Positions 45,050 to 58,230 of a DNA stretch of 64,000 bases are shown one piece after another; position 1 is the first letter of the stretch, and the number at the start of each line of letters is the position of its first letter. The position numbers and the translations under genes were made by a program. Source of the DNA: Chamaecrista fasciculata (lineage: Eukaryota; Streptophyta; Magnoliopsida; Fabales; Fabaceae); NCBI GenBank assembly GCA_003254925.1, contig QANZ01027232.1, positions 132,907 to 196,906 on the forward strand, read 5' to 3'. Under the pieces are notes generated by a model. The model was not told the origin of the DNA. It was given only the letters and a program-made list of their open reading frames with translations, and ran no database searches.

Positions 45050-46930
45050 CATGATGTGATGATGACTCGATCCCGAAAATTAATGGCGTATTAACGACGT
45101 GCAAACGGACGTTAAGCATCTCTCCAAAATCATAGCTTAGTGTTGATAATGCCATAATGAATATAAATAATTTTAGGCTAAAATATCAAATTGGTCTTTT
45201 ATCTTTCATTTATTTTTAGATTGGTCCTACGTGTTTCCATGATATTTCAAATTGATCTAAAGATGCTTAATATATATACATTCCTTTGCAAGGAAGAATC
45301 TATTAATTGGCAAATAATAGGGAGTAAGTAAGTGGAAGGTTGGGTTTAAGTGAATAAGTGTAACGTGAACAAACGGACGTTATGTGTTACGGAAAGATTT
45401 GAGAGGAGTAGAGGACCGACTTTCTACTTTTTTAATTTTTAGTTTTACTAAGTATTTTGGTATTGAATATTTTTAAGCTTGGCCACTAAGGCTATTCATA
45501 TGCAATTACACATACCATAAGCCAACAGGTTTCTGCCACATCACAAAGATTCTTAATTTTTTTTATTGCTCATAACATGTTGGCTTGTTATAGTCTTCAT
45601 TGTAGTTTTGGTTTTCAAGTTATTAGGCCCCACATCGTTTCTACTTTTTAACACTGCAAATTTAGCTGTAATTTTAATTAGTTTATAATTGTATTCATTC
45701 ATTATGAAATAATAAATGGAAATTATATTTCAGTCTACTCATTTACACTCATTTAATTCACAAAGGAAATCCTTGGTTACATAAAGAAAAAACTTGAATT
45801 TTGGGTTTGGACTTACAAATAGCATTTTGAAATGTTAACAATAAAAATTTGGCCTAGAAACTTTTTACTATATATATAAAAAAATGGTTTTGTTTTCATA
45901 ACTTTATACTATATCTGTTGTCAGGCTAGGAACTTCTTAAAAATAAAATGATAGGTATTAGGGGACAATGGTCTTTTAATATAAGATTTAGTTTTCAAAT
46001 TAACTAAAATATTAAAATATTAATTAATAAAATTGAGGATAAGAACAATAGTACATGTTTACATACCTCATCCCCTTGTGCTTGTGGAAACTTTCAAGAA
46101 ATCAACAACGAATTCAATTTCAAAATCATCTTACATTTTTTTTTAGGAAACTTACTATTTAGTTTTTTCTTTTTCACAATTTTAATTATTTGGTCTTTAC
46201 ATTTTTGNACTTTCAAGAAATCAACAACGAATTCAATTTCAAAATCATCTTACATTTTTTTTTTAGGAAACTTACTATTTAGTTTTTTCTTTTTCACAAT
46301 TTTAATTATTTGGTCTTTACATTTTTGAAATAGATTATTTGATCTCTAAAAAATTACAAATATCAACTTGTTAATCCCAGTAACATATCTTAAGTACACA
46401 TTTGACACATTAAATGCCACATATTTAATTATTTGGGACCACCTAGGGTTTGCGATTTGGAGATTTGAAAATTTTATAGAGCGAACGATTTAATTGCGTT
46501 TGCTAGTCCAGTTCAGTTGGTTTAGGTGACTAGGATGCTAAGGTGACATTTGACGGATGTCATGTAAGCATTTAACATTCATGTCATCAAGTAATTTAAT
46601 GGAAGGACTAAATAGTTGACGATTATGATAAATAAATGATTGAGTAGTCTATTTTAATAAATAAGGGATAAAATCGTTGACCCAATAAAAAATAAAAAAT
46701 AAGGACCAAATAGTAGCTAGGTTTCCTCTACATTTTTGTAATTCAATGTGTCAACTTAAATGACTGTTTTGATACTGTTTTTCTTCAACTTAAACTCCAA
46801 AGCTCTAGTGCCTACCAAGAAAGAGACAGTTTTGTCTTAAATAATACATATCATGTAAGTGAACAAATTAATAAGAGTGCTTGCCGTCCCAAAACCCATT
46901 ACTAACAGTAAAACCCCCTAAAACTTGCAC
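45050..46930. other. Intergenic DNA with a suspicious tandem copy
   Basis: AT-rich, no gene seen. 46090-46207 is repeated almost exactly at 46209-46327 around a single N at 46208. Confidence 0.5.
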
Positions 46931-46949
46931 CATGATTTTTCTTGTATTT

Positions 46950-47127
46950 TTTTTAGGTGAGTTGGGGCCCAGGAGCTCACCAAGGCCAGGGCAAGCCTCA
47001 AGGCTCTATAAGCGCTTACAGATCGCCTACCAACAAAGTCCTCACATCGGCAGCGGGATTCGAACTCACGACCTTGTGGGTTATGAGTTGACTCCTTATC
47101 AACTTGACCAACTTTTGTTAACAATTT
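46950..47127 (-). mobile_element. tRNA-derived SINE with 14-bp target duplication
   Basis: On the minus strand the element has a tRNA-like head with B-box GTGAGTTCGAATCCC and ends in an A-run. AAATACAAGAAAAA (as seen on the minus strand) flanks both ends (46936-46949 and 47128-47141). The long duplication and A-tail show L1-type retroposition. Confidence 0.8.
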
Positions 47128-47141
47128 TTTTTCTTGTATTT

Positions 47142-48139
47142 AATTTAGGCTAAAATATATAAAATCCTTCTTAACTTTATTTCACGTATAAAAAATCTCC
47201 TAACTTAAGAAAACGATGAATTTTGTAGAAAAATATCTATTCTGATCTTTTAAAATTTTTATCCTACAAATATTAATGAATAAATTAATAAATATTTTTT
47301 TGGCAAAATTAAAAGTTTGAGATTCTAAAATAATTTTGTTTCTTTTTAAAATTTAAGTGATTTTCTTACAATGACCATAGTAGAAGGAAATTTTGTGTAT
47401 TTTAATATTTAATTTATACTATATATATTATTTATTTTACAATGAATTAAGATTTTTTTTTCTTTTTTGAGAGAAATGAATTAAGAAAAAATGGAATTAT
47501 ATAAGTCATAGTAATATCTCAACACAGATAAAAAATAAGCTGTATCCGTTCACTTTCCTTTATTTAAATTATAAATTACTTTGTTACCTTCTCGTGCTTA
47601 TCTAACCACCATTAATAAACAAACGTGTTTTCTAAAGCAATTTTCTTTTTGTCGTTTTGCAAGCTAGATTGAATGGGTAGGCTGGAATGGCCAAAAAAAA
47701 AAAAAATGGGTAGGCTGCATATTTACCTTGAGTGGGTTAATTAGGAAAAAGACTTTCCATCTTCAATAATTTAGATTTTCTTCCCAAAAACCTGATGTTC
47801 AATTGATTTCCAGCTGGTTGGTTCTTTTATCATGTAATATAATCCAAACTACACGGCTGATCTCTTCATGAGATCACGAGTCAAACAAATCATATTAAGA
47901 TTTCACCAGTAAGACAAGAAATTTTTAGTTTACTTTTCTTTTTTAAGTAAACTAACAATTCACTTTTTAAAAATGACTAAACTGAGGATTCAATCCTTAA
48001 ATAATTAAAATATATATAATTTAATCTTTCAGAGATTAATATGTATATTTCAATCTTTCAAGGATTGAGTTGTCAATTCGATGATTTTTTAATAATCAAA
48101 TTGTTAACTTACTTATTTTTGTAATATAACCCTCTCTTT
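47142..48139. other. Intergenic DNA, no gene seen
   Basis: AT-rich. It contains the micro-insertion at 47685-47704. Confidence 0.4.
47685..47704 (+). mobile_element. Micro-retroposition: 20-bp A-rich insert with 13-bp target duplication
   Basis: AATGGGTAGGCTG is present at 47672-47684 and 47705-47717. Between them lies 'gaatggcc' followed by an A-run: the tail of a truncated retroposon. Confidence 0.6.
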
Positions 48140-48515
48140 TTAGGAAAAATTAATAATTTTATTCCCAAACTTTATATATATATCAACTGTCAATTTTGTT
48201 CTAAATTTTTTTTGTCAATTTTGTCGTTCCTAATATTTTCACATTTTGGTCAATTTTATCCTTTGCTCTTACTTTAGCCAAATATTAACGATAGAATTTA
48301 CATGACTAATGATATATAATGTAAAATTGATAGAAAAAGAAACTCGAATTGAAAAATAAGATGCAATCTGTCTTTAATTTATTGAAAAATGTTAATCAAA
48401 TGATAAAATCAACCAAAATGTAAAACATTAAGAACAAAATTGACAGAGTAGAAAAAGATTGAAGATGAAATTGACAGATGATGTAAAATTTGAGGACAAT
48501 GTTTACCATCTTTAA
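48140..48515. mobile_element. Inverted-repeat MITE, about 376 bp
   Basis: The two halves are diverged inverted copies, each with alternating 'tgtcaattttgtt' and 'acattttggt' lines. Exact ends and target site are unclear. The fragment at 1650-1770 belongs to the same family. Confidence 0.55.
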
Positions 48516-49022
48516 TTAAGAAAAAGATAACATTTCGATTCATTCACACGGTTCCTTCTAAGAAAATCATAAAATAGTTACTGTGATAAATTAAGTTGAT
48601 TCCAATCAATTAGGCATGTTAGAGCAACATAGAGATCATAGAAAATAATTTATTGACAGAAAGATTTTGCTTAAAATTTAAAAAGAATGAATTTCTATGA
48701 ATTTCTAGAAGAAAACAAAATAAAAAATACTTTTGTGAAACGAAATTTCTGTTTGGTTACATTCAGTTGAGTCAATTTCAGTGAGGTGTCTAAATTTGAT
48801 GTTTTTACTTCAAACAAGATTCATCGTACGTGCTCGTTACATCTAATATACATACATTCATGTTATAGCAGGATAGTTAGTTCACTTGATTTTCGAGATA
48901 AAAGCTGGTCGCTTTATAGGTAATTGACTGAATATGTTTTTATGTTTAGGCTTGCACATTAATTCAATCAAATCAAGTGAGATTCAAGATTAAGAAAAAC
49001 AAAATTATTTATCCAATTGAGA

Positions 49023-49026
<4 letters not shown>

Positions 49027-49075
<49 letters not shown>
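49027..49075. repeat. (TTA)n microsatellite
   Basis: About 16 uninterrupted triplets; a likely polymorphic marker. Confidence 0.95.
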
Positions 49076-49077
<2 letters not shown>

Positions 49078-49940
49078 TTTTCCAGTGAAAATTTGGTGGT
49101 CGTGTTACCAACAGACAAGGGATCTCCTAAAAATTTGGAGTTCGATAAAATCCCATAGGAATTCTCACTTTTCAGCAAAACCACCAAAAGGTTAGGTGAA
49201 GATTCTTGGATCACTAATTCTTGGATCGCTGCTCTTACTTATAATCAATCCATGAATCAATGATGCATGCATGCCTAATCTATATATATATAGAAGTGGG
49301 AGTCAATCATTTTTAAAGAGTTAATATTTAAATATTAAATACAATAAGCTGTTTTTAATAATTCAAGGAAGAATAATGCAAAATACATTATTGTTCAGTC
49401 AGTCGCATTTTAGAAGTCAAACAGAGAAAAAGATATTGGTATTAGCAAGGGAGCGCAAGAAGCCAAGCTGGATGGTGAATTTCGTTACGAATGCATGAGG
49501 ACAACACATGCAACACATGCAGTGGAGAAGATGGAAATGATTTTCCATGAAAACGAGTCGAAATGATAATCTGAATATCTGTGACTTCCTAGGCAGAAGA
49601 AAGTAGAAACACATATTGGAAATTGGATCAGCTAAACTTAGTTTTAGGTGAAGTTTGTAAAGTTCTAATATAATAGTATTAAGTAGAAATAAATATGAAG
49701 AAAAGTGGGGCACCAATATAACAATGTAGGGTCAAATATATTATTATATTAAAATTTTACCAACTTTATCAAAAATTAACTTTAGCTTATCCATCCTCCA
49801 CATATTGACAGTGAATCAGAGAATATTTAGAAATTGAAATGTCCGTAACTGAAAAGCTCGAGAAAGCTAAACTGCTAAACAGAGAAGTTGTTTGATTAAA
49901 ATGAGAAACAAATAAAGAAAAAAATATTTATATTTTTAGG

Positions 49941-50178
49941 GTTAATCTAAGATTGAAAGTTTAATTCTTGACATAGGATGTAATTGTTGATGTGACATAA
50001 TTATAACCATTGATATAATTTAATGTAGAAAAATAATAAAAAAATAATAATTTTTTAGCCAATCAAAATTGTGTATGGAGTCACATTATGAGTTACATAC
50101 AATTAACTCTTCTATGTGTCATTATCTTATTGGCTCATGACCCATTGCATCCCATATCAAAAATTAAATTTTGCATCA
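49941..50178. mobile_element. MITE, copy 1 of a neighbouring pair
   Basis: Has inverted ends of the type AAAGTTTAATTCTTGACAT with its diverged complement, and shares about 85% of positions by eye with copy 2. Confidence 0.6.
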
Positions 50179-50496
50179 GAGAGTAACCCATATTTTTATG
50201 CAGTAAAACGAAGACATGTTTCGGATTTTATTCTATTTGGGAAAATATTTAAAAAAAATAAAAGGGATCACGTTCGTCCTACTTATTATATACGCGCCAA
50301 CAGATTGCATCGTTGTAACTGAAACTCTGTTTTTTGGAGTAAGTCTGGCGTAAAAATTAATATATCAATAAAATAATAAGCCGGTGTTTATTGATTGATA
50401 AATGATAAATACATAATTAAATTGGTGTTTATGTGTTAAAAAATATTAATTATTAAATAACGATTCATTCTAGATATTGGATATACTAAAATTAGG

Positions 50497-50743
50497 GTTA
50501 ATCTAAGATGCAAAGTTTAATTCTTGACATGACATGAGATGTAAATGCTGATGTGACATAATTATAGTCATTGATGTACTTTAATGCAGAAAAATAATAA
50601 AAAAATAATAAATTTTTTAACCAATCACAACTGTGAATGGAGTCACACCACTATTTACATACAACTAACTCTTCCATGTGTTATTATTTTATTGGCTCAT
50701 GACTCATTACATTCCATGTCAAGAATCAAATTTTGCATTATAA
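50497..50743. mobile_element. MITE, copy 2 of a neighbouring pair
   Basis: Same orientation as copy 1, 320 bases downstream. The ends GATGCAAAGTTTAATTC and its complement are better preserved. Confidence 0.6.
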
Positions 50744-50830
50744 TTTAAAGCATATTAAAATGCATGACATTGATGTTTTATCAAAATAATACACAATAAA
50801 TTATTGGAGTAATATCTATCAATTTTATAC

Positions 50831-52907
50831 GAGTAAAATAACTTCTCGGTCCTTGATTTTTGCACTTGTTGACAAATAGATCCCTGAATTTTACCCATTG
50901 TACTAGCCGGTCCCCGAAATTTGCAAACGCCTAACTAATTGGTCCCTTCATCATATTGGCGTTACAAAAATGCTGACGTGGCCATAACGGACGCTGATGT
51001 GTCCTTTATGTTCACGTAATCACGTCAACACCATTATATTCCAAAAAAATAAAAAATAAAAAGCTGTCATGTCATAAAATAGTGACACATCAGCATTTCC
51101 TCATTGCACTTATAGGTCACTGACCCATTTTTATCCTATTATCCTCAATTCCCCCTCTTCTTCATCATCTTCATTCATTTTAGTCTCAAATCCTCAAAAT
51201 AAAATTGTAAAGTGTCCTAAAACTCTTTCATACATTCCAATTTAGTCCTTAAAAATATTTAAAACCCTAAACCCTAAAACCCCAAACCTTAAACCCTAAA
51301 AAAAGTTTGAGTTCAACAATTAGGTCCTTGACCCATTTTTATTCCATTATTCTCAATTCCCCCTCTTTTTCATCATCTTCATTCATTTTAGTCCCAAATC
51401 CTTAAAATAAAATTGTAAAATGTCCCAAAAACTCTTTCAAACATTCTAATTTAATCCTTAAAAATTTTAAAAACCCTAAACCCTAAACCCCTAAACCCTA
51501 AAACCTAAATCCCTAAACCCCCTAAAACTTAAATCCTTTTTAATCTTCATCTTCAATACCCCAATTTAACATAAATCCAACCTTCAACTTCTTCCCTCTT
51601 CCAAATCAATTTCATCATCTTCATCCCCTCAACATCTTCCCTCTTCCAAATCAATTTCATCATCTTCATCAAATCAATATCTCGGCTCGGCATCATCATC
51701 ATCACTATTACTCTCCAAATCAACCACCAAGTTTAGCAAAATTATAAAGAAGCTTCATTTTGAATCACCATTCACGACGCTATTGCACATACACATTCAC
51801 GAACAAGACGAAGTTATAGGTTCGTGATTCTTGACGGAAATTGACGTGGCTTTCGCGAGCAGAGATCGTCGTCGGCGGTCATCATCGGAGGGCGGCGGTT
51901 CGCAGAGTTTTTCGGGAAAATCTAAGATTCGCTTATTTGGGAGTTCAAGTTCATAAAATCACGATCAAGAACATCACGATTTTGCTTGGGGTTCGACAGA
52001 AAGGACGATTCAAGTTTGTGCGTGTGTTTGTTCGACGAGAAGGAGTGCAAGAGGTGCTCGACGCCGGCGTTCATCTACGGTGGGCAGAGAGTGGTGGTTC
52101 GCGGCTGATGTTGTACAGGTCTTGACGGCGGAAAACACAATGTGTAGGTGAGTCGTTTGGTCGATTTGAGCAAAGATCATCGGCGGTTCGTTTTGCAGCG
52201 GTGGTGGTTGATTTTCGACGTGGTTTTAGCGTCGATCTTGACAGACGGAGGGGATGAAGATGATGAAATTGATTTGGAAGAGGGAAGAAGTTGAGGGTTG
52301 GAGACGTTGAAGGTGAAGATGAAAATGATGATTTTTTTTTTTTTAAAATAATTTGGAAAGATGAAGATTATTTTTTTTTAAAAAGTTTTAAGAGGTTTAG
52401 GGGTAAGGGTTAGGGTTAGGGTTTGGGTTTTAGGATTTGGGGTTTTAATATTTTTAAGGACTAAATTGGAATGTACTTGAATGAAAATTGTAGTTGAATA
52501 TAGGGATTTTTTGATAAATCATAGATGCTCATTTGTCTTTTGAGGTTCTAAGGACTATTTTGATAAAGATCATAAACTTTTGGGATTAAAGTGTAATTAA
52601 ATCAGGACCTATAAGTGCAATGAGGAAATGCTTATGTGTCACTATTTTATGACGTGGCAGCTTTTTTATTTTTTATTTTTTTGGAATATAACGGTGTTGA
52701 CGTGGCGATAACGGGACACGTCAGCGCATAACGGAACACATCGGCGTCCGTTATGGCCACGTCAGCATTTTTGTAACCCCAATATGACGGAGGGACCAAT
52801 TAGTTAGGCGTTTGCAAATTTCGAGGACCGGCTAATACAATGGGTAAAATTCAGAGACCTATCTATCAGCGAGTGTAAAAATCATGGACCAGAAAGTTAT
52901 TTTACTC
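50831..52907. mobile_element. Mutator-like element, 2077 bp, long terminal repeats
   Basis: Inverted ends of about 290 bp start GAGTAAAATAACTT and include 'ATGCTGACGTGGCCATAACGG'-type sequence. A perfect 10-bp duplication, AATTTTATAC, is at 50821-50830 and 52908-52917. There is no transposase. Inside are a ~200-bp tandem duplication (from about 51116 and 51326), telomere-like CCCTAAA tracts on the left and TTAGGG tracts on the right (about 52400), and a GC-richer middle with a 94-codon frame (51841-52125) that may be captured DNA. Confidence 0.85.
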
Positions 52908-53029
52908 AATTTTATACTAATACCTCCAAATCAATGTTTCCAGTACCAAATTGGACTGGACAATGAAATTGTATAGATCGACACCGAATATGGAAATAAA
53001 AAGATTTGGATCTTACTAAAATACGAGTA

Positions 53030-53280
53030 AAATAAGTTTTATTTCATTATTTTCAATTCTCTCTCTTTTTCATCATTTTCATTCATTTTAGTCCCAAATC
53101 CTCAAAATAAAATTGTAAAGTGTCTCAAAACCCTTCCAAAAATTCCAATTTAGTCCTTAAAAATATTAAAAATCTTAAACCCCAAATTCTAACCACTAAA
53201 CCCCTAAACCCTAAATCCCTAAAACTTAAATTTTTTTAAAATCTTCATCTTCATCTTCCCAATTTAACATAAATCCCTAA
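53030..53280. repeat. Third copy of the MULE-internal repeat, outside the element
   Basis: 'ttttagtcccaaatcctcaaa' through 'ctaaacccctaaaccctaa' matches 51170-51300 and 51380-51520 inside the neighbouring MULE. Confidence 0.65.
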
Positions 53281-53576
53281 TTATACATAGGCATAATTAG
53301 GTGAACCTCAAAATCATAATATACTCATAAAATTCTTATAAAAACTATTAAAAGCTAGACAGTTACTTCTTATAAGCTTATTTCTCCTGTAAATATGTGC
53401 AGTACATATATATACAATGTTGTACAAACTACAAAGTACGTACAAGACTTAATTAAAAGAACAAAACACTGCATAATATAATAGATTCAATTAGCTGAGC
53501 TCAAAACTTTGTTGATGATGGAGCCTCATAGTCATAGGGTTGCAAATTAAAGCTCACAGATCATAAAATATAAATC

Positions 53577-55039
53577 TCACGCCTCTGAGTCTTGTATTTC
53601 TGATCTTCCCACAAAACTTGGAAATGTTAAGGTTATATCCCTGCGTATATAATAAACATAATATCAATGAAATTTGTGATGAACTAATTAATGTGTTCTG
53701 AATCAAAGTTTTCATTCATTACTGAGATAAGTGATATATATAGGATATTTATTATACCCACTTCAAATATGGTAGGGTCATATTCTTGATCAAAGATGGA
53801 TGTTTTGACACAAATTCTTTCCACTCATCTGGGTCAATCCTTCCATCACCTTTTGTATCAGCATCTTTAAATGTCTGTGCAAGAAGCAATATATAAAAAA
53901 GTTTAATTTATTAGCAACATTCATTTAATTAATTAAAGAAACTTTCAAAATAATAAATAATTAAGCTGAATATATGAACCTTATCCACAATGGTCACAAT
54001 GATATCATCTGAAAGTACAAGATCGGACTCATGCAGAAGTGCCAATACCATCTCCTTCAACTGCACAGGAATTCAATATATATATATATATATATCATGA
54101 TCACTACTATATAATAAGTATATAGCCATATATGAAAAATAAAAATCCATATTTAAATATAGAACAAACATACAAAACCCAAAATAACAAACATACCTCC
54201 TCTTGTTCAATATACCCCGTCTGTCTCAGATCATATAACCTAAAAGTAACTGCAAAATGCATTATTTAACTATTTAAGGGATGATACAAAATTTTAAACC
54301 ACTTGCGCAAAATCAGATGTGCATATATGAAATACAGAAAAAATCTACTATCAAGAAATTGATCGATCTTACATGTTATTTTGTCTTGAATAGGTGCATT
54401 TGGGTGAAAGAGACCCAATGATCGAACAAATTCCCCAAACTCAATAACCCCATTTTGCTTGATATCAAATAAATCAAAAATCTGTTCATCAGAAATAAAA
54501 AAATATAAACCTGAATTAGAATATTCTTTATATATATAGAAAGAGAGGGAGATTGAGAAAGCAATTAGGTGTCAGATTAATTAACATACCCGATCTGCAA
54601 ACAGATTGCTCTTGTTTTTATTTCTGAAGAGTGCTAGTTGTAATTCTTCCTGCACGTGAAGATATTTGTATTCCATAAGTAAAATTAAGTATCGCACAAA
54701 TGAAAGTAAAATTAAATAAATTACAAAAACCTAATAATTAAGTCACACCTTGTGAATAAGTCCATCTTGAATGAATGAGTTGCTTAACTTCTTATATAGC
54801 TCATATAAGGCCGCTACTTCACTCACTGAAACTATATATATAATATGAATATACAATGCAATTATATATCTTGTAAATGATCAGTTTGTTAAATCTTAAT
54901 ATGGACCTCTCTCAATCATTACTTCTAAACTCTAAATTGATGATGTGAAGCATATTTACTCACAAAGTGTGTCAGCAGCAAGAACAGCAGGGTCCTCATA
55001 ACCTGGTGATTTAGTTTCCTTGGAACTATAGCAACCCAT
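53577..55039 (-). CDS. CBL4-like: Calcineurin B-like protein, CBL4/SOS3-like (gene 1 of tandem pair)
   Basis: Eight coding exons: 54964-55039, 54749-54831, 54590-54649, 54373-54481, 54197-54249, 53980-54060, 53762-53874, 53577-53640; 212 residues. CBLs bind calcium and recruit CIPK protein kinases to membranes. MGCYSSKE gives an N-myristoylation glycine and a palmitoylable Cys3. EF1 is the CBL-type 14-residue loop (about 42-55). EF2 is 79-90, EF3 116-127 and EF4 160-171 ([12 protein letters not shown], canonical). The C-terminal FPSF (198-201) holds the serine phosphorylated by CIPKs. DLRQTGYIE and [10 protein letters not shown] place it near CBL4/5/8, not CBL1/9. Upstream, TATATAAA at 55803-55810 and non-coding exon-like blocks near 55641 and 55380-55465 suggest a spliced 5' UTR. 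Confidence 0.95.
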
Positions 55040-55313
55040 TAATTAAACTGATGAACCACAAAAGTCACTCCCAAATTAAATTAAATTAAATTTCTTGACA
55101 ATCAATTCATCATTCACACCAATGAGAACATGTTAGCTAGAAAACACAAAAGTAATCTGTTTGGGTACTCAGATAAATTCCATTAAGCCAAACAAACCAA
55201 TATATATATTGAAACATCAAAGTTCAAACATATATACACCTATATATAATTAAATATATATAAACATGATAAAGTTATAAAACCATGAATTCTAACGTAA
55301 TGACAAACTACAA

Positions 55314-55349
<36 letters not shown>

Positions 55350-58230
55350 GGAGTACTATAGCTAATTGAAAGAAGCAAGGATCCTGCTTCTATGCCAAGC
55401 AAGTAGCTACAAGCTGAATATATGAAATAGCGATTCGAACGTACGTACTGTTTGTTATTCTGCTGAAAGTAAAACAAATATAATTAATAGGAAGAATCTG
55501 AAGAACTTCCAAGAAGAAGGTTTATACTATATATAGTCTCCTAATTTTAAAGCGTTGATATAGTTCATACAAATAGATAAATAATGAAGCTTAATTAATT
55601 AGTTAGATAAGCAGATATTTTGTCTTCCTTGGTGAAGTACCTGAGTTTTCAAAGATGTGAAAGCTGTCAATAATGAAGGAAGCAAACCAAAAAATAATAA
55701 TAATAAAAAAAAGGTTTTGACTTTTGACTTTCCATTGGTGGGCTAATTAATTGATTAATAGAACAACGCTAAAGTCAAACTCATACTTCATTTTTTTCCA
55801 CTTTATATATGTAATTAGCGCCCACATTTTTAGAAAATAAGGTTAGCCATCGGAAACAATTAAACTTTCCCATTATATGTAATCAATGGAACACAGTCTA
55901 TAGGAGCTGGCATACTATGTAATTGAAGTAATTTGTCAATTTTTTTCAAACTGAATTAATCATATTAATCGATCAATATATATATATATATATAAATGTT
56001 GGCGGCTGAGTTCTTTAATTTGATAATTGTTTTACAATGGTTGGTGAATGCTTTGTGATATTAGATGGTTTGTTATCACCAATAAAATCTTACACAGATT
56101 ATAGTTGTATCTCTTAGCCCGACTTATGCATGTATACACATTCTAGAAGAACTGTTATTATATATTAATTAGCATTTAAATTGAAATACATCATTATATA
56201 TATACAATTATATATAATAATAATCTCTCACAGGACGTATACGTACATTTTACTAACAAATTAATAATATTGGTGACAAATATATATAGGTTTAACGAAC
56301 AATAACTCAAATAAATTAAGCTTAAGAGATCGATGTGTTAACGTTTACATGATGATGATCGATCTTTTACTAAACTTTTTCACTGCTCTTTTTGCTTTCT
56401 GCACGTTATAAGTTGGATTGATCTGTGATCCACGTCAATAAGAACTTGCTTTATGATATAAAGTAAGAAGTTTTTGGACAAAACTACTTTTCATTGGATC
56501 TTTATGTACGTTATTATAGTATCACGTGCCACACGCCCATGTCGATGTCAATTAAAATCATCACATGCATGGCTGGATAAGATATTTTATTAATGTTCTC
56601 AAAAGCAAAAGATATAGTCTGTGGCTGCCTGTGTTGCTCTTATCCATTTAATCCTTTAATTTATTCAACTAGAATCTACACAAATAATATTTTTAAAAAA
56701 TAATGAATTTTAAGAAATAATTATGCCGCCACTCAAAATTTTCAAGACTTTAGTACATATTGATAGGTAGACCAGTAATTTAATTAGTAGTAACATCATA
56801 CGTCATATAAAATAACACATGAAATCGATCTTAAATATCAATAATATATATATAGCATGTCTTTTTAGTTGCACACATTTTACAATAGCTTGATGGCTGC
56901 ATGCTTGATGTTAACATCTCAGTTCTAAAATTATGATATCTCTCATTAATTGTGTCTCATTGGATAACTCGAGTTAGCTTATCGTTAAATCGTAATTTTT
57001 TTTTAATTGGCCTTCATCATCAGTAGTTGAACTTGAACCCAACGTATAAAACATCTAATTGTGTAAATTAAAGCTTCTTGTTCGGGGAAAAATTATTAAA
57101 GTCGATATCAAAAGTTGGTGGGAAAATGGCACACACTTGTCTATCAATCAAACTCAGACTTGCATATGGACGTACAGAGTAAAGTTAAAGCTGCGTTTGG
57201 GGAAAAGTCATAGATCAAATTAAAGCCCGAGGAAAATTTTTACCATTTTATGTAGAAACATCTTTATCAATTATTAATTATTGCAATACTAGTAAGAGTC
57301 AGATCATAATATTCATTTATGATTCGCGATAGATTGTGACATATGTTTACTTAAGAAAACCTAAAATTTTATTAGGAAATTTGAAGACATTATAGTGGGA
57401 TGATTATTGGTAATAACGTGTAGACAACATATTTTATTGATTAAAAGACTAATGAAAAATAATAAAATAAATCATTTATCATTATAATAGAATGACATGT
57501 GTATTTTCAAATTATTAGAATTTTAATATTATCATTATATTATGATAATTCTTTTAAATTAAAAGAACTCAAATAAAGAAACATTAATAAGAGAAAAAAG
57601 AATGTAATTAAGAAAATAAAATAAAAAGTGAGATAAAATTAATAATGGACAAAAATGATAAAACTTAAATTGTCCAATGTAAAATAATTTGTTTGAATAG
57701 TTTAAAATAGAAGGATGTTAAATATAAGATCTTACATTATCCTTTCAAAATAAAAGGATTTTAGAAAACCATTCTTTGCGGAGAAACAAAGTCAGAAACA
57801 GAATCAAAGGCTCGACATCAATCTTCCACGTGTCAGACAAGGAAAATGCTTACGTGGACAATGCTATTTACATAATATAGTCTCACTAACAGCATAAGAA
57901 ATTGATATACCAGATCTGGATCCTTTACTCAGAGAATTGAAAGTGCAGAAACCGTTTGAAGATAAAAAACCAAAAAAATATCATATCCATTAAAAGAAAG
58001 ACAGTTAATTAACTTGTCTATGTTTATTTTACCCTTATGTAGAACATGTACAATATAGTAATAGCTTCGCCTTAGAAGAACAGAATATTGCTTAATAGAT
58101 TCAGTTAGAGCAAAGCTTTCTTGATGGTGGAGCATCATCATGGGGTTGCAAAGCTCACAGATCATGATGAAACTGCATACATGGATGAACTTCATACTGA
58201 AGACAGAATCCTCAGTGCAAAATATAAATC
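55040..58230. other. Upstream region of CBL gene 1 and intergenic DNA
   Basis: 55380-55800 is similar to 62280-62600 upstream of gene 2, so the duplication includes 5' UTR and promoter. A (TA)n run is at 55318-55346. 55880-58100 is AT-rich with no recognisable gene. Confidence 0.5.

Noticed and set aside
51841..52125. 94-codon frame in the MULE as a bona fide gene
   Set aside because: No family match, not flanked by splice or promoter signals I trust; kept only as possible captured DNA.
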